In this document: piece after piece, positions 10,367 through 18,989 of the stretch
Layout: the number at the start of each line of letters is the position of its first letter
Position numbering within the stretch: the stretch's first letter is position 1
DNA from: Sulfuricurvum sp.
Lineage (GTDB): Bacteria; Campylobacterota; Campylobacteria; Campylobacterales; Sulfurimonadaceae
Assembly (NCBI GenBank): GCA_030696775.1
Contig: JAUYRN010000012.1
Span: forward strand, 129,426-193,425
Direction: 5' to 3'
Length of the DNA stretch: 64,000 bases
Notes under the pieces: generated by a model
Databases searched by the model: none
Told to the model about the DNA's origin: nothing
What the model saw: only the letters and a program-made list of their open reading frames with translations
Made by a program: the position numbers and the translations under genes

Positions 10367-10594
10367 CTAATGTTTTGCTGCTATCTTCATCGCCAGCTTA
10401 CGTGCAAATGGAAATACTAGCAATATCGTCGGAAATGCAATGGCATACGCTACCAACCACGCATGAAGCCATATCCCAATAAATCCATCAACGAATCCAA
10501 GATTTATAAACGTAATCGCTCCTGACATGATAAAACTCATAAAACATGAAAGCAATGCAGCTTGAACCTCATGAAGATATTTAACCGAAACCAT
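10367..10594 (-). CDS. DUF2798 family small membrane protein
   Basis: A 75-residue protein with two hydrophobic helices (about 10-33 and 42-65) and the charged tail typical of DUF2798 proteins, whose function is unknown. It follows the HxlR regulator gene by 2 bp, so the two are probably co-transcribed. Confidence 0.75.
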   Translation of the reverse strand: MVSVKYLHEVQAALLSCFMSFIMSGAITFINLGFVDGFIGIWLHAWLVAYAIAFPTILLVFPFARKLAMKIAAKH

Positions 10595-10596
10595 AT

Positions 10597-10944
10597 TTAT
10601 CCTTTATTACAAACTATTACGATATTTTTATCCTCTGCATAATCAACACCCCAATCAATCATCATTTCTAATATTGGACGAAGTGACGTACCGTGCGGCG
10701 TGAGACTGTATTCTACCTTGGGTGGTACTTGCTCATAAATCACTCTCAAAATCAATCCATTCTCTTCCATCTCACGCAATTGCTGAGTCAGCATTTTTTG
10801 GGTGATGCGTGGCATTAGACGAAGCATTTCACCGTTACGCAGAACTTTCTTATCAAGCAGATGCCATAAGATAAGCCCTTTCCATTTTCCGCCTATCAAT
10901 TCAAGGGTAAGCTCAAAATGGCAATTAAAATTAGATTGAATCAT
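10597..10944 (-). CDS. HxlR family transcriptional regulator
   Basis: A 115-residue winged-helix protein with the HxlR hallmarks: N-terminal C8, the LIGGKWK block near 17-23, the LP[RK]ITQKMLTQQLREME recognition-helix region and a YSLTPHG wing. Members sense electrophiles or redox stress through the N-terminal cysteine. It is divergent from an mdaB/nitroreductase/OYE set, which is a common target type for HxlR proteins of the YodB kind. Confidence 0.9.
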   Translation of the reverse strand: MIQSNFNCHFELTLELIGGKWKGLILWHLLDKKVLRNGEMLRLMPRITQKMLTQQLREMEENGLILRVIYEQVPPKVEYSLTPHGTSLRPILEMMIDWGVDYAEDKNIVIVCNKG

Positions 10945-10960
10945 TATATAGTTACCTTTT

Positions 10961-10984
10961 AGTATGTACAGTACTTTTTAGTAC
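10961..10984. promoter_or_regulatory. probable HxlR operator
   Basis: Overlapping GTAC-centred dyads lie between the divergent genes: GTACT (10971-10975) and AGTAC (10980-10984) form an inverted repeat with a 4-nt spacer, and an adjacent AGTATGTACAGTACT is an imperfect palindrome centred on GTAC. The site is 17 bp from the regulator start and about 64 bp before mdaB. That suits repression of both genes; the regulator assignment is inferred from position. Confidence 0.45.
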
Positions 10985-11047
10985 GTTCTTGATTTAAAAC
11001 ACTGTATTGTATAGAATCTCACCTAAGATTACTTTTAAGGAGTATAA

Positions 11048-11638
11048 ATGAAACGTGTACTATTACTAAATCTACACCAAAAACATGAAGGTTTTGCCAA
11101 TGGTAATTTAACAAGAGACCTGTTAAATGAAGCAAAAACTTTTTTTCTACACAATGGCTATGAAGTAAAAGAAACCAATATTGACGAAGGCTATGACACT
11201 GCTGTTGAGTTGGAAAAATTTCAATGGGCTGATCTCTTTTTTATCCAGTCACCCGTATTTTGGATGGGATTACCATGGCTAGGTAAAAAATACATCGATG
11301 ACATTTTCTCAAGCGGAGTAAATACCGTCACATACTCCAGTGATGGTCGCAGTCGAAATGATCCATCAAAGACGTACGGAAGCGGAGGATTGATGGAAGG
11401 TAAGCGATACATGCTCAGCTTCACCTATAACTGTCCCGAGAGTGAGTTCAATAATCCCAAAGGATTTTTTGAGGGAATGAGCGTGGATCAGGCTAATGTA
11501 GCTCTACATAAGACACTGCAATTTTGTGGTGTGCAACCCTATCCAAGCTACAGCGTCCATGATGTCTATAAATCAGAATTTGATCTAAACAGTGTCCTTA
11601 ACGGATTGAATGAACATTTAAAACAAAATATAAAATAA
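11048..11638 (+). CDS. mdaB: NAD(P)H:quinone oxidoreductase, MdaB type
   Basis: A 196-residue flavodoxin-fold enzyme that closely follows MdaB: the FWMGLPWLGKKYIDD FAD-site block and the SDGR-R-DPSK-YGSGGL stretch near 97-118 are both present. MdaB reduces quinones by two electrons using FAD, protecting against oxidative stress. AAGGAG precedes the start. It heads a three-gene redox set with the nitroreductase 10 bp downstream and an OYE-type enzyme after that, probably under the divergent HxlR regulator. Confidence 0.9.
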   Translation: MKRVLLLNLHQKHEGFANGNLTRDLLNEAKTFFLHNGYEVKETNIDEGYDTAVELEKFQWADLFFIQSPVFWMGLPWLGKKYIDDIFSSGVNTVTYSSDGRSRNDPSKTYGSGGLMEGKRYMLSFTYNCPESEFNNPKGFFEGMSVDQANVALHKTLQFCGVQPYPSYSVHDVYKSEFDLNSVLNGLNEHLKQNIK

Positions 11639-11648
11639 GGAATTAGCG

Positions 11649-12254
11649 ATGCGAAACAATTTTGAAGAGGCGATGTACTTCCGCCATGCGTGTAAACTGT
11701 TTGATACTAATAAGCCTATGAGTAATGAGGATTTGACGTTTATCCTCGAAGCGGGACGTCTCAGCCCCAGTTCATTCGGTATGGAGCAATGGCAATTTTT
11801 TGTAATACGTGATAAAGCGATGCGTGAAGCGATCCAAGCAGTAGCATGGAATCAGCCTCAGATTACGACCGCTTCCGAGCTCATCGCGATTGCGTATAAA
11901 AAGAATGTTCGCAGCACTGATGGGTATATCAAAAGTGAATTCGATAAATTTCATTATCCGGATGCACTTTTAGAAATGTACAGTCAATGGGTCGACCCGC
12001 GCAGTGATGAAGTCTTAGAATCTTGGTCAGCGCATCAGGTATACATTGCGTGCGCCAACATGATGACTGCAGCGGCTTCAATCGGAATCGATTCATGTCC
12101 AATGGAGGGATTTGACCGTAACGCAGTAGAAAAAATCATGGGAATTGATACGGATACCTATAGTATTGTGCTGCTAGTACCATTTGGTTATCGCGTCGAT
12201 GAACAGCCAGCGTTGCATCGTTCCGAACTCTCTGAATTGGTCACCTATCTGTAA
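11649..12254 (+). CDS. nitroreductase family FMN oxidoreductase
   Basis: A 201-residue nitroreductase of the NfsB/YfkO kind: FRHACKLFD at the start, the RLSPSSFGMEQWQF FMN-phosphate block near 38-51, and the EGFD..AV..I substrate-channel region near 155. It likely reduces quinones or nitro compounds with NAD(P)H. Ten bp after mdaB with its own AAGGAA ribosome site; same presumed transcription unit. Confidence 0.88.
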   Translation: MRNNFEEAMYFRHACKLFDTNKPMSNEDLTFILEAGRLSPSSFGMEQWQFFVIRDKAMREAIQAVAWNQPQITTASELIAIAYKKNVRSTDGYIKSEFDKFHYPDALLEMYSQWVDPRSDEVLESWSAHQVYIACANMMTAAASIGIDSCPMEGFDRNAVEKIMGIDTDTYSIVLLVPFGYRVDEQPALHRSELSELVTYL

Positions 12255-12319
12255 ATAATAATTTTTATGAATACTTGCACACATGCTGTACATTCTGTAA
12301 TCATGTAAAGGAGAAAGGT

Positions 12320-13348
12320 ATGAGTCTATTACTTCAAGAAGGTGTTATTGGCGGCGTAACACTGAAAAACCGTATTGTAATGCCGCCTATGTGTATGTAC
12401 CATGCCGATCAAAACGGTCATCCCAACGCATTTCATACTCTCCACTACGGTTCCAAAGCGCTCGGTGGTGTGGGATTGATCATTGTAGAAGCAACCGCGA
12501 TTGAACCGCGAGGACGGATCAGTGAAAATGATTTGGGAATATGGGCAGATGAACACGTTTTAAGTCATCGTAAATTAACGGCGATCTGCCATGAGAACGG
12601 TGCAAAAATTGCAGTGCAACTTGCCCATGCCGGACGAAAATGCGGATGTGATTCAGAATCTCCCGTCGCTCCGAGTGCTATTGCTTTTAGCACCGAAGCG
12701 CCTTATCGTGTCCCCTCAGCGCTCACACTCGAAGAGATAGAGGGGATCAAAGACTCTTTTGTCCGTGCTGCATTGCGTGCAAAAGAAGCGGACTACGATA
12801 TGGTCGAAGTTCACGGAGCGCACGGATATCTGTTATGTGAATTTCTCTCACCACTGAGCAATCGACGCACCGATAGCTATGGCGGAACGTTTGAAAACCG
12901 ATGCCGATTGTTGCTGGAAGTGACTAAAGCGGTAAAGGATGCTATCAATCTTCCTATAATTGTACGAATTTCGGCAGAGGAGTGGATGGAAGACGGTTGG
13001 AATATTGAAGACTCTATCGCCCTCTCCAAAGTGTTAAAAACAGCAGGAGTCGATGTGATTCATGTCTCTGCCGGAGGGAATCAGGCAGTAACCCAGACAC
13101 AACCGCTCTTCGTCCCTCTCTATCAAGCCGATTACGCTAAACGAATCCGACATGAGGGATCGATTCCTACCATCGCTGTAGGACTTATTACGACACCTGC
13201 TGAGGGTGAAGCGTTACTGATGGGACAGGTATGTGATTTTGTAGCGTATGGACGGGCATTGTTGCGCAATCCCAACCTCGCTCTCGCAGCCGCCAAAGAG
13301 TTTTACGAAACAGACAAAATTCCTGCGTCCTTTCGACGAGGGTTTTAA
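12320..13348 (+). CDS. NADH:flavin oxidoreductase / Old Yellow Enzyme (YqjM/NamA type)
   Basis: A 342-residue TIM-barrel FMN enzyme. The start was placed at ATG 12320, which has AAGGAGAAAGG before it, rather than the upstream 12275. PPMCMY holds the YqjM-type redox cysteine C25, and H165/H168 in EVHGAHGYL are the usual substrate-binding histidines. SYGGTFENR and the YGRALLRNP phosphate site are also present. It reduces activated alkenes with NAD(P)H. Last gene of the mdaB set; its stop overlaps the convergent HhH gene by 4 bp. Confidence 0.9.
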   Translation: MSLLLQEGVIGGVTLKNRIVMPPMCMYHADQNGHPNAFHTLHYGSKALGGVGLIIVEATAIEPRGRISENDLGIWADEHVLSHRKLTAICHENGAKIAVQLAHAGRKCGCDSESPVAPSAIAFSTEAPYRVPSALTLEEIEGIKDSFVRAALRAKEADYDMVEVHGAHGYLLCEFLSPLSNRRTDSYGGTFENRCRLLLEVTKAVKDAINLPIIVRISAEEWMEDGWNIEDSIALSKVLKTAGVDVIHVSAGGNQAVTQTQPLFVPLYQADYAKRIRHEGSIPTIAVGLITTPAEGEALLMGQVCDFVAYGRALLRNPNLALAAAKEFYETDKIPASFRRGF

Positions 13349-13647
13349 ACGACAGTAATTTTATCTCCGTAGAGCCGTTTGCGCTCGGCGGTATAATCCC
13401 ACCAGACTTTAGCCTCTCCGCCGTCCATAAAATCGGTGATCGACATCAGCACATCCAGCATGCACGGATCTTGACGTTCTCCGAACGCTTTGCAAAATCG
13501 GACATACAGATCATACGGATCCTCTCCACGAAGCTGCTCTGGAGAAGTGATCCCGATTCGGGAAAAATCAGTAGCAACCGTTTTACCGACATTAGGTAAA
13601 TCAGTGAGTTTTTCGACTTTTTCACGTATGACTTTTGCAGGATTCAT
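13345..13647 (-). CDS. helix-hairpin-helix protein (Cdd1/pathogenicity-locus family)
   Basis: A 100-residue protein of the small family named for the pathogenicity locus Cdd1. A helix-hairpin-helix-like element (LTDLPNVGKTVATDFSRIGI) covers about 15-34, followed by a conserved DPYDLYVRFC block. A nucleic-acid role is suggested only by the HhH motif. It is the third gene of a minus-strand unit with the ABC ATPase and tag, 11 bp after the ATPase gene. Confidence 0.75.
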   Translation of the reverse strand: MNPAKVIREKVEKLTDLPNVGKTVATDFSRIGITSPEQLRGEDPYDLYVRFCKAFGERQDPCMLDVLMSITDFMDGGEAKVWWDYTAERKRLYGDKITVV

Positions 13648-13658
13648 AAGTATGACCT

Positions 13659-14456
13659 TTACAGCTTTGGATGTATCGAATAACGTCCATACATCTTTTC
13701 CAATTTTAGCGGTGTGTTGAAAATAGTTGATAGATTATCACTGTTTAACACCTCTTCTTTCTTTCCTGCTGCATAGATCACCCCCTCTTTAATCAGCACC
13801 ACCTTTTGTATCTCTTCAAATACTTCTTCAATATGATGCGTTACCAAAATGACGGTCGTACCGCTGTTAGCCAAAGAGCGCATCATCTCTATAAAATCGA
13901 GCTGTGCTTTGATATCCAGTCCTACGGTCGGTTCGTCAAGCAAGATTGCTTTTACCTGATGAACAAGCGCACGGGCTACGATACATTTTCGAAGCTCTCC
14001 CGTCGACATTTCACTCAAACGCTTATCTCGCAAATGATTAATTTCCAATCGCATCATGGCACGTTCAGCCACTTCGATCTGATCACTCGTCACCTCTAAA
14101 TGATCAAACAATCCGATTGTTCCGTTAAAACCGCTCAATACCGTCTCAAATCCGCTGAGATAGCCGCTCTCAAATGCAAAACGGGTATGCAGATCGTTCG
14201 TCACAACCCCTAAATGCTTGCGCAGTTCTGTGACTACCCACCGCTCGTTGCCCAAAATCTCTCTTCTAAACGGCTCATCGATGTAAGATGGATACAGTTC
14301 GCAATTAATCAGTTTGATCAGACTCGATTTCCCCGAACCGTTTGCCCCAAGGATAACGCAATGTTCCCCTTGATCAATTTGAAGCGAAATATTTTTCAGA
14401 ACCGGTGATTGGGTGTACGTGAGTTGGACATTGTCGAATAATACTATCGAATTCAT
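13659..14456 (-). CDS. ABC transporter ATP-binding protein (ModF/YbbA-like)
   Basis: A 265-residue ATPase: Walker A GANGSGKS at 37-44, a variant signature STGEL at 151-155 in place of LSGGQ, Walker B ILLDEP at 171-176 and the switch histidine in THH near 206. No permease or binding protein lies next to it, so it may act with proteins encoded elsewhere or in a non-transport role. It starts directly at the tag stop codon (TAAATG), implying translational coupling. Confidence 0.85.
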   Translation of the reverse strand: MNSIVLFDNVQLTYTQSPVLKNISLQIDQGEHCVILGANGSGKSSLIKLINCELYPSYIDEPFRREILGNERWVVTELRKHLGVVTNDLHTRFAFESGYLSGFETVLSGFNGTIGLFDHLEVTSDQIEVAERAMMRLEINHLRDKRLSEMSTGELRKCIVARALVHQVKAILLDEPTVGLDIKAQLDFIEMMRSLANSGTTVILVTHHIEEVFEEIQKVVLIKEGVIYAAGKKEEVLNSDNLSTIFNTPLKLEKMYGRYSIHPKL

Positions 14457-15032
14457 TTAAATTTTTTTCCTCATTTGTTTGCACATACAGCTATTTTCAT
14501 GATCGTCGATCATCCCGCACGCTTGCATAAAAGCGTATATGGTCGTCGTTCCAATAAATTTAAATCCCCGTTTTTTGAGCTCTTTTGTAATAGTATCGGA
14601 AATATCTGAGGTACACGCCGCTTCTTTATAATCAGCAACATCATTAATAATCGCGCTTCCACCTACTTTACCCCAAAAATAGTTGTCCAACGAGCCGAAT
14701 TCTTGTTGAATCTCTAAAAAGGCTTTAGCATTACTGATTATTGCTTTGATTTTCGGACGGCTTTTTATGACAACTCCATGCTCTAGAATACGATCGATAT
14801 CGGCATCTGTATATAAAGCTACTGTTGAGAGCTCAAATCCCTCGAATGCCGCACGATATCCGTCTCGCTTTTTGAGAACTGTCAACCAGCTCAGCCCCGC
14901 CGACTGTGTTTCCAAACTAAAGAGCTCAAACAAGGCACGATCATCATGCAGCGGTTTCCCCCACTCTTCATCGTGATAAGCCACATAAACAGGATCACTC
15001 AGTTTGACCCATCCGCAACGTGAAACAGACAT
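14457..15032 (-). CDS. tag: DNA-3-methyladenine glycosylase I
   Basis: A 191-residue TagI-family base-excision glycosylase. The CGWV N terminus (C6) and YHDEEWG (H19) match the zinc-site residues of TagI, and the C terminus supplies further H/C ligands. The ETQSAGLSWLTVLKKR block holds the catalytic region. ATG 15032, with GGAGG 5 nt upstream, was chosen over an in-frame GTG at 15044 that would place the ribosome site inside the gene. It is divergent from ogt, so two alkylation-repair genes share this locus. Confidence 0.93.
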   Translation of the reverse strand: MSVSRCGWVKLSDPVYVAYHDEEWGKPLHDDRALFELFSLETQSAGLSWLTVLKKRDGYRAAFEGFELSTVALYTDADIDRILEHGVVIKSRPKIKAIISNAKAFLEIQQEFGSLDNYFWGKVGGSAIINDVADYKEAACTSDISDTITKELKKRGFKFIGTTTIYAFMQACGMIDDHENSCMCKQMRKKI

Positions 15033-15147
15033 TCTATCCTCCACTTTTTAATTGGAAATATCATAGCACAACTCATTCAATCAACTATTTTTATGACAAA
15101 ATGAAATAAATACTATCATATATATCTAAAATCACTATAATTTTTAT

Positions 15148-15570
15148 ATGAAACACTTTCAACGCTTTATAGAGATTCCAATCGGTAGATTAATCGTTAT
15201 ATGCGACAACGAAGCGATTATTTCGATTTATTTCACAAATGACGTATCTATGAATGATAATAACGATCATCCGTTATTGCTTCAACTGGAAAAGGAACTA
15301 GGCGAATATTTTATGGGGAAAAGAACCGTTTTTACCCTTCCTCTAAATCCAAACGGAACCGCATTTCAAAAAGAGGTTTGGGAAACACTTCGTACGATCC
15401 CTTACAGCAAAACAATCTCGTATGCCCAAGAGGCAATTCAATTTGGTAATCCTAAAGCTGTTCGCGCCGTAGCCAATGCTAATGGACGCAATCCCATATC
15501 TATCCTGATCCCCTGCCACCGTGTCATCGCAACAGGCGGTGGACTCGGTGGATACAGCGGTGGGCTGTGA
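15148..15570 (+). CDS. ogt: methylated-DNA-protein-cysteine methyltransferase, C-terminally cut by TGA
   Basis: A 140-residue O6-alkylguanine DNA alkyltransferase with the acceptor-cysteine motif PCHRVI intact near residues 119-124 and the GNPKAVRAVANANGRNP DNA-binding helix region before it. The frame ends with TGA at 15568-15570, just after GGYSGGL. In homologues this position is commonly Trp (GGLWRKE...). Here the same frame continues as RKEFLLALEKK, so TGG to TGA explains the stop and removes the final helix. Readthrough would run to the stop at 15661. Activity is uncertain; a sequencing error is possible. Confidence 0.85.
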   Translation: MKHFQRFIEIPIGRLIVICDNEAIISIYFTNDVSMNDNNDHPLLLQLEKELGEYFMGKRTVFTLPLNPNGTAFQKEVWETLRTIPYSKTISYAQEAIQFGNPKAVRAVANANGRNPISILIPCHRVIATGGGLGGYSGGL

Positions 15571-15604
15571 AGAAAAGAGTTTTTGTTAGCATTAGAAAAA
15601 AAGT

Positions 15605-16201
15605 CTAATCTACCAGTACAATCCCCATTGTTTCCAATAAAAACAGTGCCTCATATCGGCTGAAAATCGCCCCTTTAAGATGATTGGAACGTATATCGAT
15701 CATTGTATTACTCGTGTCGGTAAAGTTGGCACCTTCTAGATGGGTATTGCCGAACAATGCCCCCTTAAAATCGCTCCCGCTAAAATCGCCTTTGATAAAA
15801 CTCCCGTTGCGAAAATCGACCTCTTTGGCACGGCACTCTTTTATCATCAAACCCTCTAAGTTCAGACCGAAAAAGTTGCTATCATTGAGGATACACTCAC
15901 GAAAACGCAAGGGGTCAGCATTGAGCAAACTCTTCCAGTCCGCCATCGTCCAGTCTATCCCGATCATTTTACACGATATAAATTCGACATCGCTCATTTT
16001 CGTATTCGTCAGTTTCATCAGACTCAGATTGCAATTTTCAAAACGGCATTCGATAAATTTACACGAAGAAAAAAACGTTTCACTAAAATCACATGAGACG
16101 AAGGTGCAATCATCAAATTCTGCTTTGCTGATCTTCATTCCATGAAGGTCAATCCCCTCAAAATTCTCTGCGAATACATCTAGATTATCAATAATTTTCA
16201 T
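15605..16201 (-). CDS. pentapeptide-repeat protein (Qnr/McbG-like)
   Basis: A 198-residue protein made almost wholly of A(D/N)LXX-type pentapeptide repeats (for example FDDCTFVSCDFSETFF, CKFIECRFENCNLS), predicted to form a right-handed quadrilateral beta-helix. Such proteins may mimic DNA and protect gyrase, but no resistance role can be claimed from sequence. It lies 1 bp after the EamA transporter gene and converges on ogt. Confidence 0.85.
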   Translation of the reverse strand: MKIIDNLDVFAENFEGIDLHGMKISKAEFDDCTFVSCDFSETFFSSCKFIECRFENCNLSLMKLTNTKMSDVEFISCKMIGIDWTMADWKSLLNADPLRFRECILNDSNFFGLNLEGLMIKECRAKEVDFRNGSFIKGDFSGSDFKGALFGNTHLEGANFTDTSNTMIDIRSNHLKGAIFSRYEALFLLETMGIVLVD

Positions 16202-16202
16202 T

Positions 16203-17093
16203 TTATTTCCATGTTAATTTTTTAATATTAAATAATACAACAGCTACGAACGCCAATAGACACCCAACTAATGTAGAAAGTGCCAACGTTTCACCATACA
16301 CAATCCAGCTCGAAATGATAGCTCCCACAGGGACGATAAACATAAATACGCCTGTGCGGTGCGCTCCTACTTTTCCTGCCGAGAGAAAAAAGAGCGCGGT
16401 ACTAAATGTCCCCGGAATCACGCCGATAAAGAGGATCGTCCACCAAAATACTACATCATATGCACCGAAATCAAACGGATGGTGCGGCAGGGCAAAGAGC
16501 ATGTTGATAAACGTCGTAATACCGAAAACAATGACGGTATAAAACATCGGATCGGCTCGCTTGGTCGCTTTTTGAGACACGATCGTTACCAATGACCAGA
16601 CCAAAGCACATCCCAGAAAATATGAACTCTCAATATTTAAAAATGCAAATCCCTCGGATGGAATACGCAATAAAATTGACGCTCCAAAGATACCGATGGT
16701 CAATGCGATGATTTGTCTCGTTGTTATTGTTATCCCGAAAATCACTATGGACATAAAATAAGTAAGTAATGGTGCGAGTGCTGTCACCATCGTCCCTCCA
16801 TATCCCGCTTGACCATGTGAAAGTCCTGCGAAAAAGAGGTAGTTAAACAGTGATGTCAAGGCACCAGCAGCAAGCATATACAAATATCCGATTTTGTCAC
16901 TTTTTAATGGTGTTTTGAGATACCAAACAATAGGAATAATCGTCATAAAAGAGATAGCATAGCGCCAAAATGCCGCTACTTCAGCATTAGAATGTTCAGC
17001 CGCAACTTTGCCCGCCGTCCAAGCCACACCCCAAAAGAGCATTGCAATGATCATCCCGATATAATAGCGTGTAGTGGTATTTGACTGAGTCAT
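16203..17093 (-). CDS. DMT-superfamily (EamA) transporter
   Basis: A 296-residue membrane protein with ten hydrophobic helices in two EamA halves. FWGVAWTAGKVAAE near residue 20 and the second-half VWSLVTIVSQKA block fit the RhaT/EamA family. Substrate unknown. Probably co-transcribed with the pentapeptide gene that starts 2 bp beyond its stop. Confidence 0.88.
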   Translation of the reverse strand: MTQSNTTTRYYIGMIIAMLFWGVAWTAGKVAAEHSNAEVAAFWRYAISFMTIIPIVWYLKTPLKSDKIGYLYMLAAGALTSLFNYLFFAGLSHGQAGYGGTMVTALAPLLTYFMSIVIFGITITTRQIIALTIGIFGASILLRIPSEGFAFLNIESSYFLGCALVWSLVTIVSQKATKRADPMFYTVIVFGITTFINMLFALPHHPFDFGAYDVVFWWTILFIGVIPGTFSTALFFLSAGKVGAHRTGVFMFIVPVGAIISSWIVYGETLALSTLVGCLLAFVAVVLFNIKKLTWK

Positions 17094-17251
17094 AAAGTAG
17101 GTCTTTGATATTGTTTTTCGGAAGTCTATCCCCTATTTACTTAGAGTAAAATCGCTTGTAGGATTTCTAAAATATTGTTTATCAAAGAACCGCACTGTTT
17201 TCGAAGTGAGATATTACTATAATCATTAAAATTCATAGAAAAGAGTCTCCA

Positions 17252-17713
17252 ATGAGCGACACACCTGAACCTGCTTCCAAAATGATTCCTGCTTGGGAGT
17301 ATAAAATCGAAGAGTTTATGCAAGTAGGTATTCAGCTTCTCCGTCTATTTTTTATTGCCATAATGATTGTCTATCTTTTTTCCTGTCTCATCGGTCTTTC
17401 CAGTAAACTTATCGACTTAACGTTGCAATATGGTGCTCTCAACTTTGCAAATATGAAAATTATTTTGACTGATGCGCTGTTTACTCTGATTGTACTGGCA
17501 ATTGTCCGAACGCTCTTTATACGCAACGGCTATTTGTATGCGCTTACACTGCTTGAAATCGGGTTTGTCGTTATCATCCGAAAACTCATTTTGTTGGAAG
17601 TTGATCCGAGTGATACTTGGCTTCTTCTGATTTTAGGGGGTATCTCCGCACTTTTCTTCGGACTTATCATCTTTGCTCATTCTTCTAAGTTTCGTAGTAG
17701 CAAGGTGATATAA
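17252..17713 (+). CDS. PsiE-like inner-membrane protein
   Basis: A 153-residue protein with four membrane helices and the family's EIGFVVIIRKLIL segment near 105-120, as in phosphate-starvation-inducible PsiE proteins. Function is unknown, and no Pho box was recognised upstream. Confidence 0.7.
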   Translation: MSDTPEPASKMIPAWEYKIEEFMQVGIQLLRLFFIAIMIVYLFSCLIGLSSKLIDLTLQYGALNFANMKIILTDALFTLIVLAIVRTLFIRNGYLYALTLLEIGFVVIIRKLILLEVDPSDTWLLLILGGISALFFGLIIFAHSSKFRSSKVI

Positions 17714-17748
17714 AGAGGTGTTAAACCGCCTCAATTCAATTGTTTTCC

Positions 17749-17777
17749 CCTCGTTTCCAAGCTGGAAACTCAAGAGG
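17749..17777. repeat. GTTTCC/GGAAAC palindrome
   Basis: GTTTCC (17753-17758) pairs with GGAAAC (17764-17769) around AAGCT, and CCTC/GAGG extends the stem with a 4-nt bulge. It resembles widespread intergenic palindromes of the 'CAAGCTTG' type seen near acquired genes, and sits directly beside the frameshifted gene. Confidence 0.45.
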
Positions 17778-17797
17778 TTAGGAGCAAGATAAGCAAT

Positions 17798-18342
17798 TTA
17801 CTTGAACAATTCATCGTTACGAAAATCCTTACAGATCTTAGCCTGAATCACATGTAAATTTCCCCATAGGTCATTAGCTTTATATTGCTCTCCAAACAAG
17901 TTAATACCAATATTTTCGTCAATACGCTCACCAGAATTTTCAGGAGCAGCAATAACTGCAACAATTAACCCTATGATATACGTAGCAGGCAAATTCCATA
18001 CATGACCTATTTGTAGATTACCTTGCTCGTTAATTTCTAACCGCTCATCCAGCTCTCCTTCATGAATAATGGAGGTTCTGCCAAATTTATATAAAGCTGT
18101 TGGAAAGTCTATACCATCTATACTGATATTAGTGATTATATTATTTGTCGCGATGGCTGTAATTATTGCTTCTTCGTCAGAAATAAAGCTCTTAATTCGT
18201 GACCCGACACCATCTCTTGGTCTTCTCTTCTTTGCAGTTTTATCTATCGCAGGGAATAGTTGTACGAAGGCATCTTTATAGTCTTTTTTCCAAATGCTTC
18301 AATACTTTTTTCGATTCTTCTACTTATTGATGTTACATTCAT
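17798..18342 (-). pseudogene. conserved-looking unknown protein gene with a -1 frameshift at A_AAA_AAG
   Basis: ATG at 18342 opens a frame encoding 20 residues (MNVTSISRRIEKSIEAFGKK); the frame then fails at GGA AAA AAG ACT and stops 12 codons later. Shifting back one base at AAG continues an uninterrupted frame (DYKDAFVQLFPAIDK...) to the stop at 17798, giving about 181 residues in all. The slip point is a phase-correct A_AAA_AAG heptamer, the dnaX-type signal, so programmed frameshifting is possible; a lost A in the homopolymer (mutation or sequencing error) is the simpler reading. The product is not recognised. It has one hydrophobic stretch (YIIGLIVAVIAA). AT-rich and beside a palindrome, it may be acquired. 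Confidence 0.6.
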
Positions 18343-18467
18343 TGATTTGCCTAATAATTTCATATGCTACATTTTATATCAAATATACTAATATAAGCAT
18401 ATTATCCAACATCAAAAATGTATTACTATTTTTCCTCTTAAAACCCCCGATATGCTACAATCCTATC

Positions 18468-18989
18468 ATGATATTCCGACACGCCACCCTAAACGACATC
18501 CCTGCCCTAACCTCCCTCCTAAACCACTCCTATCGCGGGGAAAGTTCCCGCGCGGGATGGACAACCGAAGCGGATCTTCTGAGCGGTAAACGGATCGATG
18601 AAATGGGAATAATGCAACTGTTGAATGATCCTGATTCTCTGATTTTGATCGTCCAATCCGACGAAACGATCCTTGCCTCCATCCATGCTCATCACGAAAC
18701 CGATACCGTCCATTTCGGGTTGTTTGCGGTTGAGCCTTCGCTTCAAGGTGGAGGGATCGGTAAAGAGCTATTAGGCTTCGCCGAATCCGAAGCGATCCGA
18801 AAATGGGGAGTTAGTACAGCGGTCATGGAAGTAATCACTCACCGTAGTGAATTAATCGAGTATTATGAGCGAAGAGGCTATATTTGCACAGGCGAAACAG
18901 TCACTTTTCCTGAATCCGATTTATGGGATAAAAAAGTAGATTTTTTAGAACTAACACGATTGAAAAAATATTTAAAGGCTCATCTATGA
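18468..18989 (+). CDS. GNAT N-acetyltransferase
   Basis: A 173-residue GNAT protein. FGLFAVEPSLQGGGIGKELL holds the acetyl-CoA P-loop (QGGGIG), and a late YYERRGY element closes the fold. The start is ATG 18468 (MIFRHA); the open frame extends further upstream but that part is AT-rich and unlike the family. It overlaps the arylamine acetyltransferase gene by 4 bp (ATGA), so the two are coupled. Substrate unknown. Confidence 0.88.
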   Translation: MIFRHATLNDIPALTSLLNHSYRGESSRAGWTTEADLLSGKRIDEMGIMQLLNDPDSLILIVQSDETILASIHAHHETDTVHFGLFAVEPSLQGGGIGKELLGFAESEAIRKWGVSTAVMEVITHRSELIEYYERRGYICTGETVTFPESDLWDKKVDFLELTRLKKYLKAHL

